The position numbers were made by a program, and so were the translations under genes. From positions 1-29,740 of the forward strand of contig CAYXBY010000014.1 in assembly GCA_964463325.1 (NCBI GenBank): a stretch of DNA of 29,740 bases. Direction: 5' to 3'. The notes under the pieces were generated by a model. The model was not told where the DNA came from, ran no database searches, and saw nothing but the letters and a program-made list of their open reading frames with translations. Below, one piece after another: positions 1-7,379 of this stretch (position 1 is its first letter; the number at the start of each line of letters is the position of its first letter). The DNA comes from UMGS1002 sp964463325. GTDB lineage: Bacteria; Bacillota; Clostridia; Oscillospirales; CAG-272.

Positions 1-2
1 CC

Positions 3-1265
3 TCCGACGTGCGTTCCATGTGCTGCCGCCTGCGCCTCGATCTGCGCGAGCTGCGCAAAAAATCGGGCGGCTTCTTCGGCTCTGGCGAGTCGACAGGCTC
101 TATCGGCGTCGTCACCATCAACATGCCCCGCATCGCCTACCTTGCCGAGGACGAGGAGGACTTCTACCGTCGCCTCGACCGCATGATGGACATCGCGGCC
201 CGCTCGCTCAAGGTCAAGCGCACCGTCATCACCCGCCTGCTCGACGCCGGACTGTATCCCTACACCCGTCGATATCTCGGCCGCTTTGACAATCACTTCT
301 CCACCATCGGCCTTCTCGGCATGAACGAGGCCGGCCTCAACGCCAACTGGCTGCGCGCCGACATGACGCACCCCGAGACGCAGGAATTCACCAAAAACGT
401 GCTCAACCACATGCGCGAACGCCTGTCCGATTACCAGGAGGAATACGGCGACCTCTACAACCTCGAGGCAACGCCGGCTGAGTCCACCTCCTACCGCCTG
501 GCCAAGCACGATATCGCCAAATATCCCGACATCATCACGGCTGCCAAGGACGGCGGCACACCCTACTACACCAACAGCTCGCACCTGCCCGTCGGCTTCA
601 CCGCGGACATTTTCGAGGCTCTCGACATTCAGGACGAGCTGCAAACACTATACACCTCGGGCACCGTCTTCCACGCCTTCCTCGGCGAAAAGCTGCCCGA
701 CTGGCGCGCCGCCGCAACGCTGGTGCGCAAGATCGCCGAAAATTACCGCCTGCCCTACTACACGCTGTCGCCGACCTACTCTGTCTGCCGCAACCACGGC
801 TATCTGCCGGGCGAGCAGTTCACCTGCCCCGAGTGTGGCGCGAACGCTGAGGTCTACAGCCGCATAACCGGCTACTACCGCCCCGTGCAGAACTGGAACA
901 GCGGCAAGGCGCAGGAATACAAGGAGCGCCAGGTCTATGACATTGCGAACTCCGTGCTGCACGGCGAGCGCAAGCATGCTGAACCCGCCGAGGAGGCTGA
1001 GTGCTGCTGCACTGAGCATAGCAGTGGTCGTCGCGTGCTGCTGTTCGCGACCAAGACCTGCCCCAACTGCAAGATCGCAGCCTCCAAGCTGGAGCGTGCA
1101 GGCATCGCCTACGAAAAGATCTTGGCCGATGAGAATCCCGACGCCGCAGCGCGGTTTGGCATCCGTCAGGCGCCCACCATCGTGGTGATCGAGGGCGACC
1201 GCACCGAAAAGTTTGCCGGCCCCGGCCCTGTTCAGAGATTTATCGATGAGGCCTCCAAGGCCTGA
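3..1265 (+). CDS. nrdD: Anaerobic (class III) ribonucleoside-triphosphate reductase with fused C-terminal thioredoxin-like domain, 5'-truncated
   Basis: Reduces ribonucleoside triphosphates to deoxyribonucleotides without oxygen, using a glycyl radical. The gene runs off the left edge; the open frame is already in use at base 3, so the true start is outside. Visible landmarks are a CCRLRLD segment near the left end that resembles the active-site cysteine region of NrdD, a zinc site near 786-840 built from CRNHGYL and FTCPECG, and the glycyl-radical loop RITGYYRP with its Gly codon at 870-872. NrdD usually ends shortly after this loop. Here a linker with three consecutive cysteines (ECCCTE) leads into about 80 residues resembling a thioredoxin/glutaredoxin fold, with CPNC at 1059-1070 and the cis-proline motif QAPT. 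The fused redoxin plus trxB just downstream suggests dithiol rather than formate re-reduction; that is inference. NrdD identity is very secure. Confidence 0.96.
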   Translation, partial: SDVRSMCCRLRLDLRELRKKSGGFFGSGESTGSIGVVTINMPRIAYLAEDEEDFYRRLDRMMDIAARSLKVKRTVITRLLDAGLYPYTRRYLGRFDNHFSTIGLLGMNEAGLNANWLRADMTHPETQEFTKNVLNHMRERLSDYQEEYGDLYNLEATPAESTSYRLAKHDIAKYPDIITAAKDGGTPYYTNSSHLPVGFTADIFEALDIQDELQTLYTSGTVFHAFLGEKLPDWRAAATLVRKIAENYRLPYYTLSPTYSVCRNHGYLPGEQFTCPECGANAEVYSRITGYYRPVQNWNSGKAQEYKERQVYDIANSVLHGERKHAEPAEEAECCCTEHSSGRRVLLFATKTCPNCKIAASKLERAGIAYEKILADENPDAAARFGIRQAPTIVVIEGDRTEKFAGPGPVQRFIDEASKA

Positions 1266-1317
1266 ATACCCCGCGTCAGCTGAACGCATATGTTACGGCT
1301 GACCCCCACCCAAATAG

Positions 1318-1356
1318 GGCTGTCGTGGCGCATCGCGCCGCCGACAGCCTTATTGC
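1318..1356 (+). terminator. Stem-loop after nrdD, probable weak terminator
   Basis: GGCTGTCG (1318-1325) pairs with CGACAGCC (1342-1349), and an inner stem GGCGC/GCGCC closes on ATC. It is followed by TTATT, so the T tract is weak. A second stem (TGCCGCA/TGCGGCA, 1354-1369) lies directly behind it. It may attenuate rather than stop transcription into trxB. Confidence 0.5.
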
Positions 1357-1380
1357 CGCATCTGCGGCAGGATGAATAAT
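1353..1380 (+). promoter_or_regulatory. Possible promoter of the thioredoxin reductase gene
   Basis: TTGCCG (1353-1358), a 16-bp spacer and AATAAT (1375-1380). It overlaps the second stem-loop after nrdD, so it may be fortuitous. Confidence 0.3.
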
Positions 1381-1400
1381 TTACGAAAGGAATACAAATA

Positions 1401-2318
1401 ATGAAGCAAACGTACGATATAATTGTTGTCGGCGGCGGCCCCGCGGGGCTGACTGCTGCGCTTTACGGCCTGCGTGCCGGCAAGCGGGTGCTGGTCATCG
1501 AGCGCAGCGCCTACGGCGGCCAGATGACCTTTTCACCCAAGATAGAAAACTACCCCGGCATCGCGTCGTCGAGCGGCAGCGAGATAGCCGACGCCATGGT
1601 CGAGCAGGTGCTATCTCAGGGCGCCGACACCGAATTTGACAGCGTCACCGGCGTCACGCACGAAGCTGACGGCAGCTTTGTCGTGCACGGTGAGGGCGGC
1701 GACTACCGCGGACGGTCAGTCATCGTCGCCGTCGGCTGCCGCCACCGTCATCTGGGGCTGGAGGGAGAAGAGCGCTTTATCGGTGATGGCATATCCTTCT
1801 GCGCCGTCTGCGACGGTGCGTTTTACCGCGATCGTGACGTCGCGCTGGTGGGCGGCGGAAATTCCGCGCTTCAGGAGGCACTGCTGCTGGCTGAGACCTG
1901 CCGCAGTATTACCGTCATCCAGCGGCTGGATCACTTCACGGGCGAGGGGCGGCTGGTCGAGCAGGTGCTCGCGCGCCCCAACATAAATGTACTATTTGGT
2001 CACAATGCTCATTCGCTGATAACTGATGGCGACGCGCTGCGCGGCCTGCGCGTCTGTGATGCGGACGGCAAAACTCAAGAGCTGGCCGTGGACGGCATTT
2101 TTGTGGCGATCGGCCTTGAGCCTGAGAACGCGCCCTTCTCTGCCCTGGCAACGCTCAACGAATACGGCTATTTTGACTCCTCCGAGGACTGCCTGACCGC
2201 CACGCCCGGCTTCTTCGTTGCCGGCGACTGCCGCTCCAAGCACACCCGCCAGGTGACGACCGCCGCCGCTGACGGCACTGTCGCCGCGCTGGCCGCCTGC
2301 CGATACTTAGATAAATAA
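1401..2318 (+). CDS. trxB: Thioredoxin reductase-like flavoprotein (FAD-dependent)
   Basis: A 305-residue protein, the usual low-molecular-weight thioredoxin reductase length. The FAD motif GGGPAG is at residues 11-16, the redox-active CAVC at 134-137, the second nucleotide-binding GGGNSA at 151-156, and a C-terminal FVAGDCR FAD motif near 270. The family passes electrons via FAD and the CxxC to thioredoxin in the cytoplasm. The usual HRRxxxR segment that holds the NADPH 2'-phosphate is replaced by QRLDHFTGEGR, so the electron donor may not be NADPH. The start is supported by a GAAAGG site 10 bases upstream. It lies 135 bases behind nrdD-Trx, so the fused thioredoxin domain is a plausible substrate. 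Family assignment is secure; the exact donor is unknown. Confidence 0.92.
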   Translation: MKQTYDIIVVGGGPAGLTAALYGLRAGKRVLVIERSAYGGQMTFSPKIENYPGIASSSGSEIADAMVEQVLSQGADTEFDSVTGVTHEADGSFVVHGEGGDYRGRSVIVAVGCRHRHLGLEGEERFIGDGISFCAVCDGAFYRDRDVALVGGGNSALQEALLLAETCRSITVIQRLDHFTGEGRLVEQVLARPNINVLFGHNAHSLITDGDALRGLRVCDADGKTQELAVDGIFVAIGLEPENAPFSALATLNEYGYFDSSEDCLTATPGFFVAGDCRSKHTRQVTTAAADGTVAALAACRYLDK

Positions 2319-2341
2319 TCATCCCACGGCGCAAAATCCAC

Positions 2342-2376
2342 CCCCGACAGAACACATGGTCTGCCGGGGTCGTTTT
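2342..2376 (+). terminator. Rho-independent terminator of trxB
   Basis: CCCCGACAGA (2342-2351) pairs with TCTGCCGGGG (2360-2369) with one A-C mismatch, followed by TCGTTTTATT. Confidence 0.8.
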
Positions 2377-2426
2377 ATTATTATTTTGAAGCCCCGGTGC
2401 GTCGCCGCATGCCGGCCGATTGCAAC

Positions 2427-2460
2427 AAAAAAACAGCAGAAGGGCGGCACCCATCTGCTG
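2427..2460 (-). terminator. Rho-independent terminator of the alpha/beta hydrolase gene
   Basis: On the minus strand a stem (2450-2460 with 2434-2444, one mismatch in 11 pairs, five-base loop) is followed by seven T residues (2433-2427). It sits 45 bases beyond the hydrolase stop and faces the trxB terminator. Confidence 0.87.
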
Positions 2461-2504
2461 AAATCTTTAGCATAAGCTCAATTCAAAATATCGTCGCTGC
2501 AGTC

Positions 2505-3314
2505 TCATTTAAGATCCTTGATCCATCTGACCGAAAGCTCTGCCCACGGCTGCGCGTGCGGAACGATGTTGTCGGGATTGCCGCTGCTTGTCTCTTCGTT
2601 GGCCAGCGACAGACCGTGCTTGCCCTCTGGGAAAATGTGCAGCTCAAAGGGCACGCCGTTGTCCTTCAGCTTTTGCGAGAAGGTCAGCACATTTTGAACG
2701 TCGACCGTAGCATCCGAGAAGGTGTGCCACATAAAGGTCGGCGGCGTCTCGGGCGTCACGTAGCGCTCAAGGCAGTAACGCGCCAGCTGTTCCTCGGTCG
2801 GCGTCTTGGTGCCACAAAGATTGTAGAACGACCCCTTGTGTGAAAAGATCAGCACCGGATAGCACAGCACCATGCCGTCAGGACGGTTTATGCCCTCGGG
2901 CGCGTCACCCAGCTCGGCGCGAACCTCGGGAATGTTCCACAGTGTGCCCGTCGAAGCCGCAAGATGTCCACCAGCCGAAAAGCCGCAGATAAAGACGTGC
3001 TTCGGGTCGATATGATACTCCTCCGCATGCTCGCGGACATGCTTGATGGCCAGGCTGGCCTCGATAAGCGGCGCGAAGTTGGTCGCGCCCTCGCCGACGG
3101 TGTAGCGCAGCAGAAAAACATTCAAGCCCGCTGCCAGATAGTGCTTGACTATCGGCTCGGCCTCACGATCGGACAAAAAATGATACCCACCGCCGGGACA
3201 AACTATAATGGCACGGCGCGGCGGCAGCTTAAGCTCGGGCGGATCGTACGAAACATATGTTGTGAGCGTTGCGCCCGGATATTTTTCGGACAGCTGAATA
3301 ATTTGATGCAGCAT
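2505..3314 (-). CDS. Alpha/beta hydrolase, carbohydrate/acetyl esterase type
   Basis: A 269-residue soluble alpha/beta hydrolase without a signal peptide. The oxyanion segment CPGGGYHFLS is at about residue 39, the nucleophile elbow GFSAGG places the catalytic serine at 113, a candidate acid lies in TFSDATVDVQN, and the catalytic histidine is in KHGLSLA. The pattern fits the small esterases often annotated as acetyl-xylan esterase or BD-FAE-like, which deacylate sugars or short esters; the substrate cannot be told from sequence. The ATG at 3314 is preceded by AGGAGG. It is a single-gene unit with its own promoter (3341-3369) and terminator (2427-2460), divergent from the HAD gene. The cytoplasmic location suggests action on imported acetylated oligosaccharides. 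Confidence 0.88.
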   Translation of the reverse strand: MLHQIIQLSEKYPGATLTTYVSYDPPELKLPPRRAIIVCPGGGYHFLSDREAEPIVKHYLAAGLNVFLLRYTVGEGATNFAPLIEASLAIKHVREHAEEYHIDPKHVFICGFSAGGHLAASTGTLWNIPEVRAELGDAPEGINRPDGMVLCYPVLIFSHKGSFYNLCGTKTPTEEQLARYCLERYVTPETPPTFMWHTFSDATVDVQNVLTFSQKLKDNGVPFELHIFPEGKHGLSLANEETSSGNPDNIVPHAQPWAELSVRWIKDLK

Positions 3315-3340
3315 GCAGAGCCTCCTGCTTTTTTTATTTC

Positions 3341-3369
3341 ATTTTACCACGTTCTCGCCCGCTTGGCAA
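3341..3369 (-). promoter_or_regulatory. SigA-type promoter of the alpha/beta hydrolase gene
   Basis: On the minus strand TTGCCA (3369-3364), a 17-bp spacer and TAAAAT (3346-3341), about 25 bases ahead of the start codon. Confidence 0.7.
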
Positions 3370-3408
3370 TAGCTATTTTGAAGCTTTGGTGAAAATTTCG
3401 GCTGCTTG

Positions 3409-3437
3409 TTGACTTTTGAGAACAAATATGATATCAT
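3409..3437 (+). promoter_or_regulatory. SigA-type promoter of the HAD hydrolase gene
   Basis: TTGACT (3409-3414), a 17-bp spacer and TATCAT (3432-3437). Transcription should begin near 3444, so the palindrome at 3462-3484 falls just downstream of the start point, a typical repressor position. Confidence 0.75.
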
Positions 3438-3444
3438 ATAGGTT

Positions 3445-3484
3445 AGTAGAATTCAAAAAATGGACTCTACTCACAGTAGAGTCC
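3445..3484 (+). promoter_or_regulatory. Palindromic operator-like element upstream of the HAD gene
   Basis: A perfect inverted repeat with 10-base arms (GGACTCTACT, 3462-3471; AGTAGAGTCC, 3475-3484) around CAC, plus an extra half-site AGTAGAATTC at 3445-3454 over the predicted transcription start. The 17-mer ACTCTACTCACAGTAGA (3464-3480) recurs identically at 5011-5027 in front of the XRE regulator gene. It is probably a protein-binding site; the RNA could also form a hairpin. Confidence 0.65.
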
Positions 3485-3499
3485 GCATGAGAGGCTAAA

Positions 3500-4174
3500 A
3501 TGGCAGATATTCAGGGCATCATATTTGATTTTAATGGAACCATGGTGTTCGATTCCGCGATACACCGCGCCGTGTGGCACGATTTTATCACTGAACGTCT
3601 CGGCATCACTATCACCGACGAGCAGATCGACCACACCATGCTGGGCCGTGACAATGCAAATATCGTCCGTCAGTATTTTGGCGAGCTCCCTGAGGCCGAC
3701 AACCTTCGTATCGGCAAGGAAAAAGAAGCTGAATACCGTCGCCGCTGCCGCCTGCACCCCGAGATATTCAAGCTGGTGGACGGCGTCGTCCCCTTCCTTG
3801 ACTACCTCAAGCAGCGCGGGCTGCCGATGACCATCGCCACCGGCTCCGACTACGAAAATGTGCTTTTCTACTTTGAATATTTCCAGCTCGACCGCTGGTT
3901 TGACTTCTCGCGCGTCGTGTACGACGATTGCAGTTTCCCCGGCAAGCCCTCTCCCGATGTCTATCTGCTGGCCGCCGCCCGCTTAGGGCTCGACCCCGCC
4001 AGTTGTCTTGTTTTTGAAGACTCCTTTTCGGGCATACGCGCTGCTCATAACGCCGGTATAGGGCACGTAGCGGCGCTTAGCCAAACCTTTCCGGCACCTG
4101 ATTACGAATGCTCCGGAGGCGTTGACGCAGTCCTCTACGATTTTAACGATGCCGCTCGAAGCTTTGGTCTTTGA
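3500..4174 (+). CDS. HAD-superfamily hydrolase (beta-phosphoglucomutase-like) with variant motif I
   Basis: A 224-residue cytoplasmic HAD protein with a helical cap inserted after motif I. The nucleophile is Asp10 in FDFNGTM; the usual second Asp of DxD is Asn12. Motif II is TIATGS (Thr114), motif III is FPGKPSPD (Lys149) and motif IV is VFEDSFSGIRAA (Glu173, Asp174). The arrangement resembles the beta-phosphoglucomutase/phosphatase subgroup acting on small phosphorylated metabolites; the substrate is unknown. The Asn12 change removes the general acid/base of standard HAD phosphatases, although FDFNGT looks like a variant I have seen in gut Firmicute HAD proteins. The start is supported by GAGAGG upstream. 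It converges on the SGNH gene with 8 bases between stops and no visible terminator. Confidence 0.87.
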   Translation: MADIQGIIFDFNGTMVFDSAIHRAVWHDFITERLGITITDEQIDHTMLGRDNANIVRQYFGELPEADNLRIGKEKEAEYRRRCRLHPEIFKLVDGVVPFLDYLKQRGLPMTIATGSDYENVLFYFEYFQLDRWFDFSRVVYDDCSFPGKPSPDVYLLAAARLGLDPASCLVFEDSFSGIRAAHNAGIGHVAALSQTFPAPDYECSGGVDAVLYDFNDAARSFGL

Positions 4175-4182
4175 TGTGTTCG

Positions 4183-4890
4183 TCATGATATTATCTCTCC
4201 CCTGCTTTTATTTAGCGTTGAAATAAATGTTTCTCTGATTATAAGCTGCCCCTCCGGGTTCGGATGTATACCGTCCCGACAGTAAAGAGGCTCTATGCGA
4301 AAGTTTTCAAGCATTGCGCCACGCAGATCGATACATGCGCAGCTGTGTCTGCGAGCCAGCTGCTCGACAGCTCGTGAATAGCGCTCCTGATGGCGGTAGA
4401 TGGTGTTAACATCGCCCAGCCAATGCAGTATCGCATCGCGGTCGAGACCGTCGCGGCAGATCCAGCGCAAATACCGCTCCGGGCAGATTGGCGGAAGCGT
4501 CGCCAGCACAGGCACCATGCCCTGCTCCCGCGCTAAACCGATGAGACGCTCATACACCTCAATGAATCGGTCAAACGGCGTGTGCGGGGCGTGCTCGGCG
4601 TCGGGCGCCGCGGCCACAGCCGGCCAGTCAAAATCCGAATCGTTGCCGCCAAGCTCGATCAGCAGGACGTCGCTGCTGTTTCCCTTTTTGATATATTTTT
4701 CAACGTATTCACAACCGCGCTCGACAGTGCAGCCGAAGCGTGACAGATTAGTCACCTGCATTGGATACGTATGAGCTATGCTGTCCATTCCGATGGCGTT
4801 ACTGATGGAATACTTCCCGGTGCTCTCGTTGAGCACCACGCCGCGGAGGATAGAATCCCCTATGACCGTAACACTTTGAATCTGGCTCAT
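4183..4890 (-). CDS. SGNH/GDSL-type esterase or lipase
   Basis: A 235-residue SGNH hydrolase. Block I VIGDSILRG carries catalytic Ser13, block III LGGNDSD gives Gly82/Asn83 of the oxyanion hole, and block V DGIHPN supplies Asp206 and His209. The family hydrolyses ester or acyl groups on carbohydrates or lipids. No signal peptide is visible, so it is predicted cytoplasmic. The frame can be extended upstream to 4929, but that start lies inside the -10 box of its promoter (4921-4926). The ATG at 4890 has GGAG eight bases ahead and is chosen. It is a monocistronic unit converging on the HAD gene. The specific substrate is not predictable. Confidence 0.87.
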   Translation of the reverse strand: MSQIQSVTVIGDSILRGVVLNESTGKYSISNAIGMDSIAHTYPMQVTNLSRFGCTVERGCEYVEKYIKKGNSSDVLLIELGGNDSDFDWPAVAAAPDAEHAPHTPFDRFIEVYERLIGLAREQGMVPVLATLPPICPERYLRWICRDGLDRDAILHWLGDVNTIYRHQERYSRAVEQLARRHSCACIDLRGAMLENFRIEPLYCRDGIHPNPEGQLIIRETFISTLNKSRGEIIS

Positions 4891-4920
4891 GGTACGCTCC
4901 GAAATTGTTTTTACGCTTAC

Positions 4921-4949
4921 ATTATACACCCCGCTCCGCTACATTGCAA
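4921..4949 (-). promoter_or_regulatory. SigA promoter of the SGNH hydrolase gene
   Basis: On the minus strand TTGCAA (4949-4944), a 17-bp spacer and TATAAT (4926-4921). It fixes the SGNH start codon at 4890. Confidence 0.82.
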
Positions 4950-4971
4950 CCTACTGACCACCCGGCGGACA

Positions 4972-4995
4972 CTACTGCTGCTTTTGCAGCAGTAG
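4972..4995. repeat. Perfect 10-bp inverted repeat with TTTT loop
   Basis: CTACTGCTGC (4972-4981), TTTT, GCAGCAGTAG (4986-4995). It lies between the divergent SGNH and XRE promoters. Its right arm ends in AGTAGAAT, the half-site found in the operator-like palindromes at 3462 and 5011, so it may be an extra regulator site rather than a terminator; no T tract follows on either strand. Confidence 0.55.
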
Positions 4996-5010
4996 AATCC
5001 CCCAAAAAGC

Positions 5011-5030
5011 ACTCTACTCACAGTAGAATT
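5011..5030 (+). promoter_or_regulatory. Operator-like palindrome overlapping the XRE gene promoter
   Basis: ACTCTACT, CAC, AGTAGAATT. Its first 17 bases are identical to 3464-3480 upstream of the HAD gene. It abuts and slightly overlaps the -35 box at 5029-5034, suggesting autoregulation by the XRE protein encoded just downstream. Confidence 0.62.
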
Positions 5031-5057
5031 GCCTGAAAATGGCTTATTATTTATATT
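5029..5057 (+). promoter_or_regulatory. Probable promoter of the XRE regulator gene
   Basis: TTGCCT (5029-5034), a 17-bp spacer and TATATT (5052-5057). The start point would be only several bases ahead of the ATG at 5071, giving a very short leader. Confidence 0.5.
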
Positions 5058-5070
5058 GGATGGTACAATA

Positions 5071-5784
5071 ATGACTGAAAACGAGCTTAAAGTTAATATA
5101 GCCCGAAATATAGCAGCGCTGCGTCGCGCACGCGACATGACGCAGGCTGAGCTGGCCGAAAAGCTAAGCTATTCCGACAAATCGATCTCCAAGTGGGAGC
5201 GCGGCGACGGCCTGCCTGACGTCTATGTTCTCACCCGTATTGCAGAGCTGTTCGGCGTCAGCGTCAACGAGCTGCTTGCCAGCGAATCGCCAGAGCCACA
5301 GACCCCCGCACCGCAGCAGAAACGCATCTCGCTTTCAAAGCATGCGCTTGTCACCGCGCTGTCGGTCGGATTGGTGTGGTTTATTGCAGCATTGGTGTTC
5401 TTTGTTATTAAGGTGGCCATGCCCGAAGCCCCCTGGGCGTGGATGACCTTCGTAGTGGCACTGCCAATATCGGCCGTAGTTTTGGTGGTATTCATGCATC
5501 TGTGGTGGCGGATAATACCGCAATGCCTGTCCGTCAGTGCGCTGGTTTGGAGCATAGCAGTGGTGATCCACCTCTCAGCCATGCGCCCGCAGCTGCAAAA
5601 CGCTACGCTGATATATGTGGCTACCGGCGTATTTCAGGTGCTGGTCGTGCTATGGTACGCCTACCAGTATGTCAGACTAAAATGGCACCGTCTGCAAAAG
5701 CAGACCGCCAGCGACGACTGCGAGCCGGCCACACCAGTGCAAGACGACACAGCCTCATCCGGTAGCGTCGACAATGACGCTTGA
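5071..5784 (+). CDS. XRE-family helix-turn-helix regulator with four transmembrane segments
   Basis: A 237-residue protein. Residues 7-70 are a canonical Cro/C1-type HTH (RRARDMTQAELAEKL, SYSDKSISKWERG, then FGVSVNELL). A hydrophilic linker is followed by four hydrophobic segments at about 94-117, 121-149, 155-175 and 181-203, then an acidic tail. It is therefore a membrane-tethered DNA-binding protein, a common Firmicute architecture of unknown signal. The frame also has a TTG at 5029, but that lies in the promoter; the ATG at 5071 starts the HTH domain directly. The palindrome at 5011 repeats upstream of the HAD gene, so both promoters may be its targets (inference). The lipoprotein gene follows 26 bases later and may be co-transcribed. 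Confidence 0.88.
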   Translation: MTENELKVNIARNIAALRRARDMTQAELAEKLSYSDKSISKWERGDGLPDVYVLTRIAELFGVSVNELLASESPEPQTPAPQQKRISLSKHALVTALSVGLVWFIAALVFFVIKVAMPEAPWAWMTFVVALPISAVVLVVFMHLWWRIIPQCLSVSALVWSIAVVIHLSAMRPQLQNATLIYVATGVFQVLVVLWYAYQYVRLKWHRLQKQTASDDCEPATPVQDDTASSGSVDNDA

Positions 5785-5810
5785 TAAATAATCCTGAAAG
5801 GAATCACAAA

Positions 5811-7241
5811 ATGAAAAAGATTATCAGTATTGTTGCCATGCTTTTGTGCATGGTGATGCTCCTGGCGGCATGCGCCAACCCCTCCTCCGGCAACGAAACC
5901 ACTCCCCCGCAAGACTCGCAGGGCAACACTCCGTCAGACTCAAGCTCAAGCAACACCCCCTCACAGGGCGACAATGACGCTGCGTTCGGTACAATAGTTG
6001 AAAACGGCAAAGCGATTTACACGATAATCCGCGCCGAAAGCATGGAATCCGCGCTTGTCGAGAGTGCAGTCGCGTTTCGAAGCAATATAAATTCCGGCTA
6101 TAAGACCACCATTGGCATCACCTCCGACTGGTCTCGCGACATTGCCAAGGGCGAGGCAGTCGAAAATGACGCGCTCGAGATACTTATCGGCGCAACCAAT
6201 CGCCGCGAAAGCATCGACACGCTAGCATCGCTCAAGGAAAATCAATACGTTGTCAAGTGGGTGGGCAAAAAGCTGGTCGTTATAGGATATGATGATTATG
6301 CCACCAACGCCGCACTCAGAGAGCTGAATACCAATTATATCAAGAGTGGAGACGTACTGAGTCTGGCCGCCGATTTTTCAATATCGGGTACGGCGTCCGT
6401 CCAGAAGATACTGATCACTGAGGGCGCAGACATACGTATCATGACCTACAACCTCGCCGGCACCACCAAAGAATGGGACGACCGCAAGGACAATATTCCC
6501 GAGTCTATACTCTACTACCTGCCCGACGTCATCGGAATGCAAGAGTGCAACAAAACCGTGCATAATACGCTGTCCTCAAAGGAGCTCAGCAAATACTATG
6601 CCGTCAATGTCCGCACGCACAGCAACAATTCCACCTACAATTACACCCCCATCCTGTACCGCAAGGATAAGTACACCAATGTAGAGTCCGGAGTTGAGTT
6701 TTTGCGTCAGCGCTACACGCGCACCAACACAAAATCGCTGTCCTGGGCCGTGCTCGAGCGCAAATCAGATGGTCAACGCTTCATCGTCGTCAACATGCAC
6801 GGTGCGCTGTGGACCACCAGCTATAACGACTACCTCCCTGCCGGCGAGACGTACGAATCAATGCGCGAGATTGCCAAGCAGTGGCGCGTCGACAACGCTC
6901 TCCAGATGCTCGAAAAGATCACCGAGCTGCAAAGCAAATACGGCAGCATCCCCGCCTTCACGACCGGCGACTACAACTTCAACAAAAATGAAGCTGCCTA
7001 CACCACCATGAAGTCTACCGGCCTTTCATCCTCGCAGGAGACTGCTAAAAAATCAAGCACCGGCGGCTCGTATCACAATGAGATTGGCGCAATGCCGTCG
7101 TCAAGCGGCCTGCCGATCGACCACATATTCTATTTTGATAACCTGTCATCGCCCTTCTGCTACATTATCGGCACCACCAAAACAGACCTTAATGCAACCG
7201 ACCATTGCCCGGTCTACGCCGATTTCAAGCTGGTCAAATAA
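5811..7241 (+). CDS. Lipoprotein with endonuclease/exonuclease/phosphatase (EEP) domain
   Basis: A 476-residue predicted lipoprotein: basic start, hydrophobic core and lipobox LLAAC with Cys21, then a Ser/Gln/Pro-rich spacer to about residue 55. Residues 60-200 form a domain I do not recognise. The C-terminal EEP domain (from about 205) shows MTYNLAG, IGMQECN, NMHGALW, TGDYNFN, LPIDHIF and ATDHCPVYADF, the metal and catalytic signature shared by DNase I-like nucleases and inositol/sphingolipid phosphodiesterases. Expected to act outside the membrane on nucleic acid or phosphodiesters. The start at 5811 is chosen for the signal peptide and GAAAGG upstream; an in-frame start at 5781 would overlap the XRE gene. 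A strong terminator follows. Confidence 0.9.
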   Translation: MKKIISIVAMLLCMVMLLAACANPSSGNETTPPQDSQGNTPSDSSSSNTPSQGDNDAAFGTIVENGKAIYTIIRAESMESALVESAVAFRSNINSGYKTTIGITSDWSRDIAKGEAVENDALEILIGATNRRESIDTLASLKENQYVVKWVGKKLVVIGYDDYATNAALRELNTNYIKSGDVLSLAADFSISGTASVQKILITEGADIRIMTYNLAGTTKEWDDRKDNIPESILYYLPDVIGMQECNKTVHNTLSSKELSKYYAVNVRTHSNNSTYNYTPILYRKDKYTNVESGVEFLRQRYTRTNTKSLSWAVLERKSDGQRFIVVNMHGALWTTSYNDYLPAGETYESMREIAKQWRVDNALQMLEKITELQSKYGSIPAFTTGDYNFNKNEAAYTTMKSTGLSSSQETAKKSSTGGSYHNEIGAMPSSSGLPIDHIFYFDNLSSPFCYIIGTTKTDLNATDHCPVYADFKLVK

Positions 7242-7249
7242 TCAATCCG

Positions 7250-7285
7250 AGCCGGGGAGCTGAACCAACAGCCCCCGGCTTTTTG
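7250..7285 (+). terminator. Rho-independent terminator of the EEP lipoprotein gene
   Basis: AGCCGGGG (7250-7257) pairs with CCCCGGCT (7273-7280), followed by a run of five T. Confidence 0.9.
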
Positions 7286-7379
7286 TATTGTGATACCGCA
7301 AAATAATTTCAAAAAGAGCTTAACCACCGTCCCCTCGCCGACACTATATAAGTGAAAGCTTTCAAACAGGAGAACAACT

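Noticed and set aside
4891..4929. An upstream extension of the SGNH hydrolase reading frame
   Set aside because: It runs into the -10 box of the promoter and cannot be translated from that transcript; ATG 4890 has a GGAG site.
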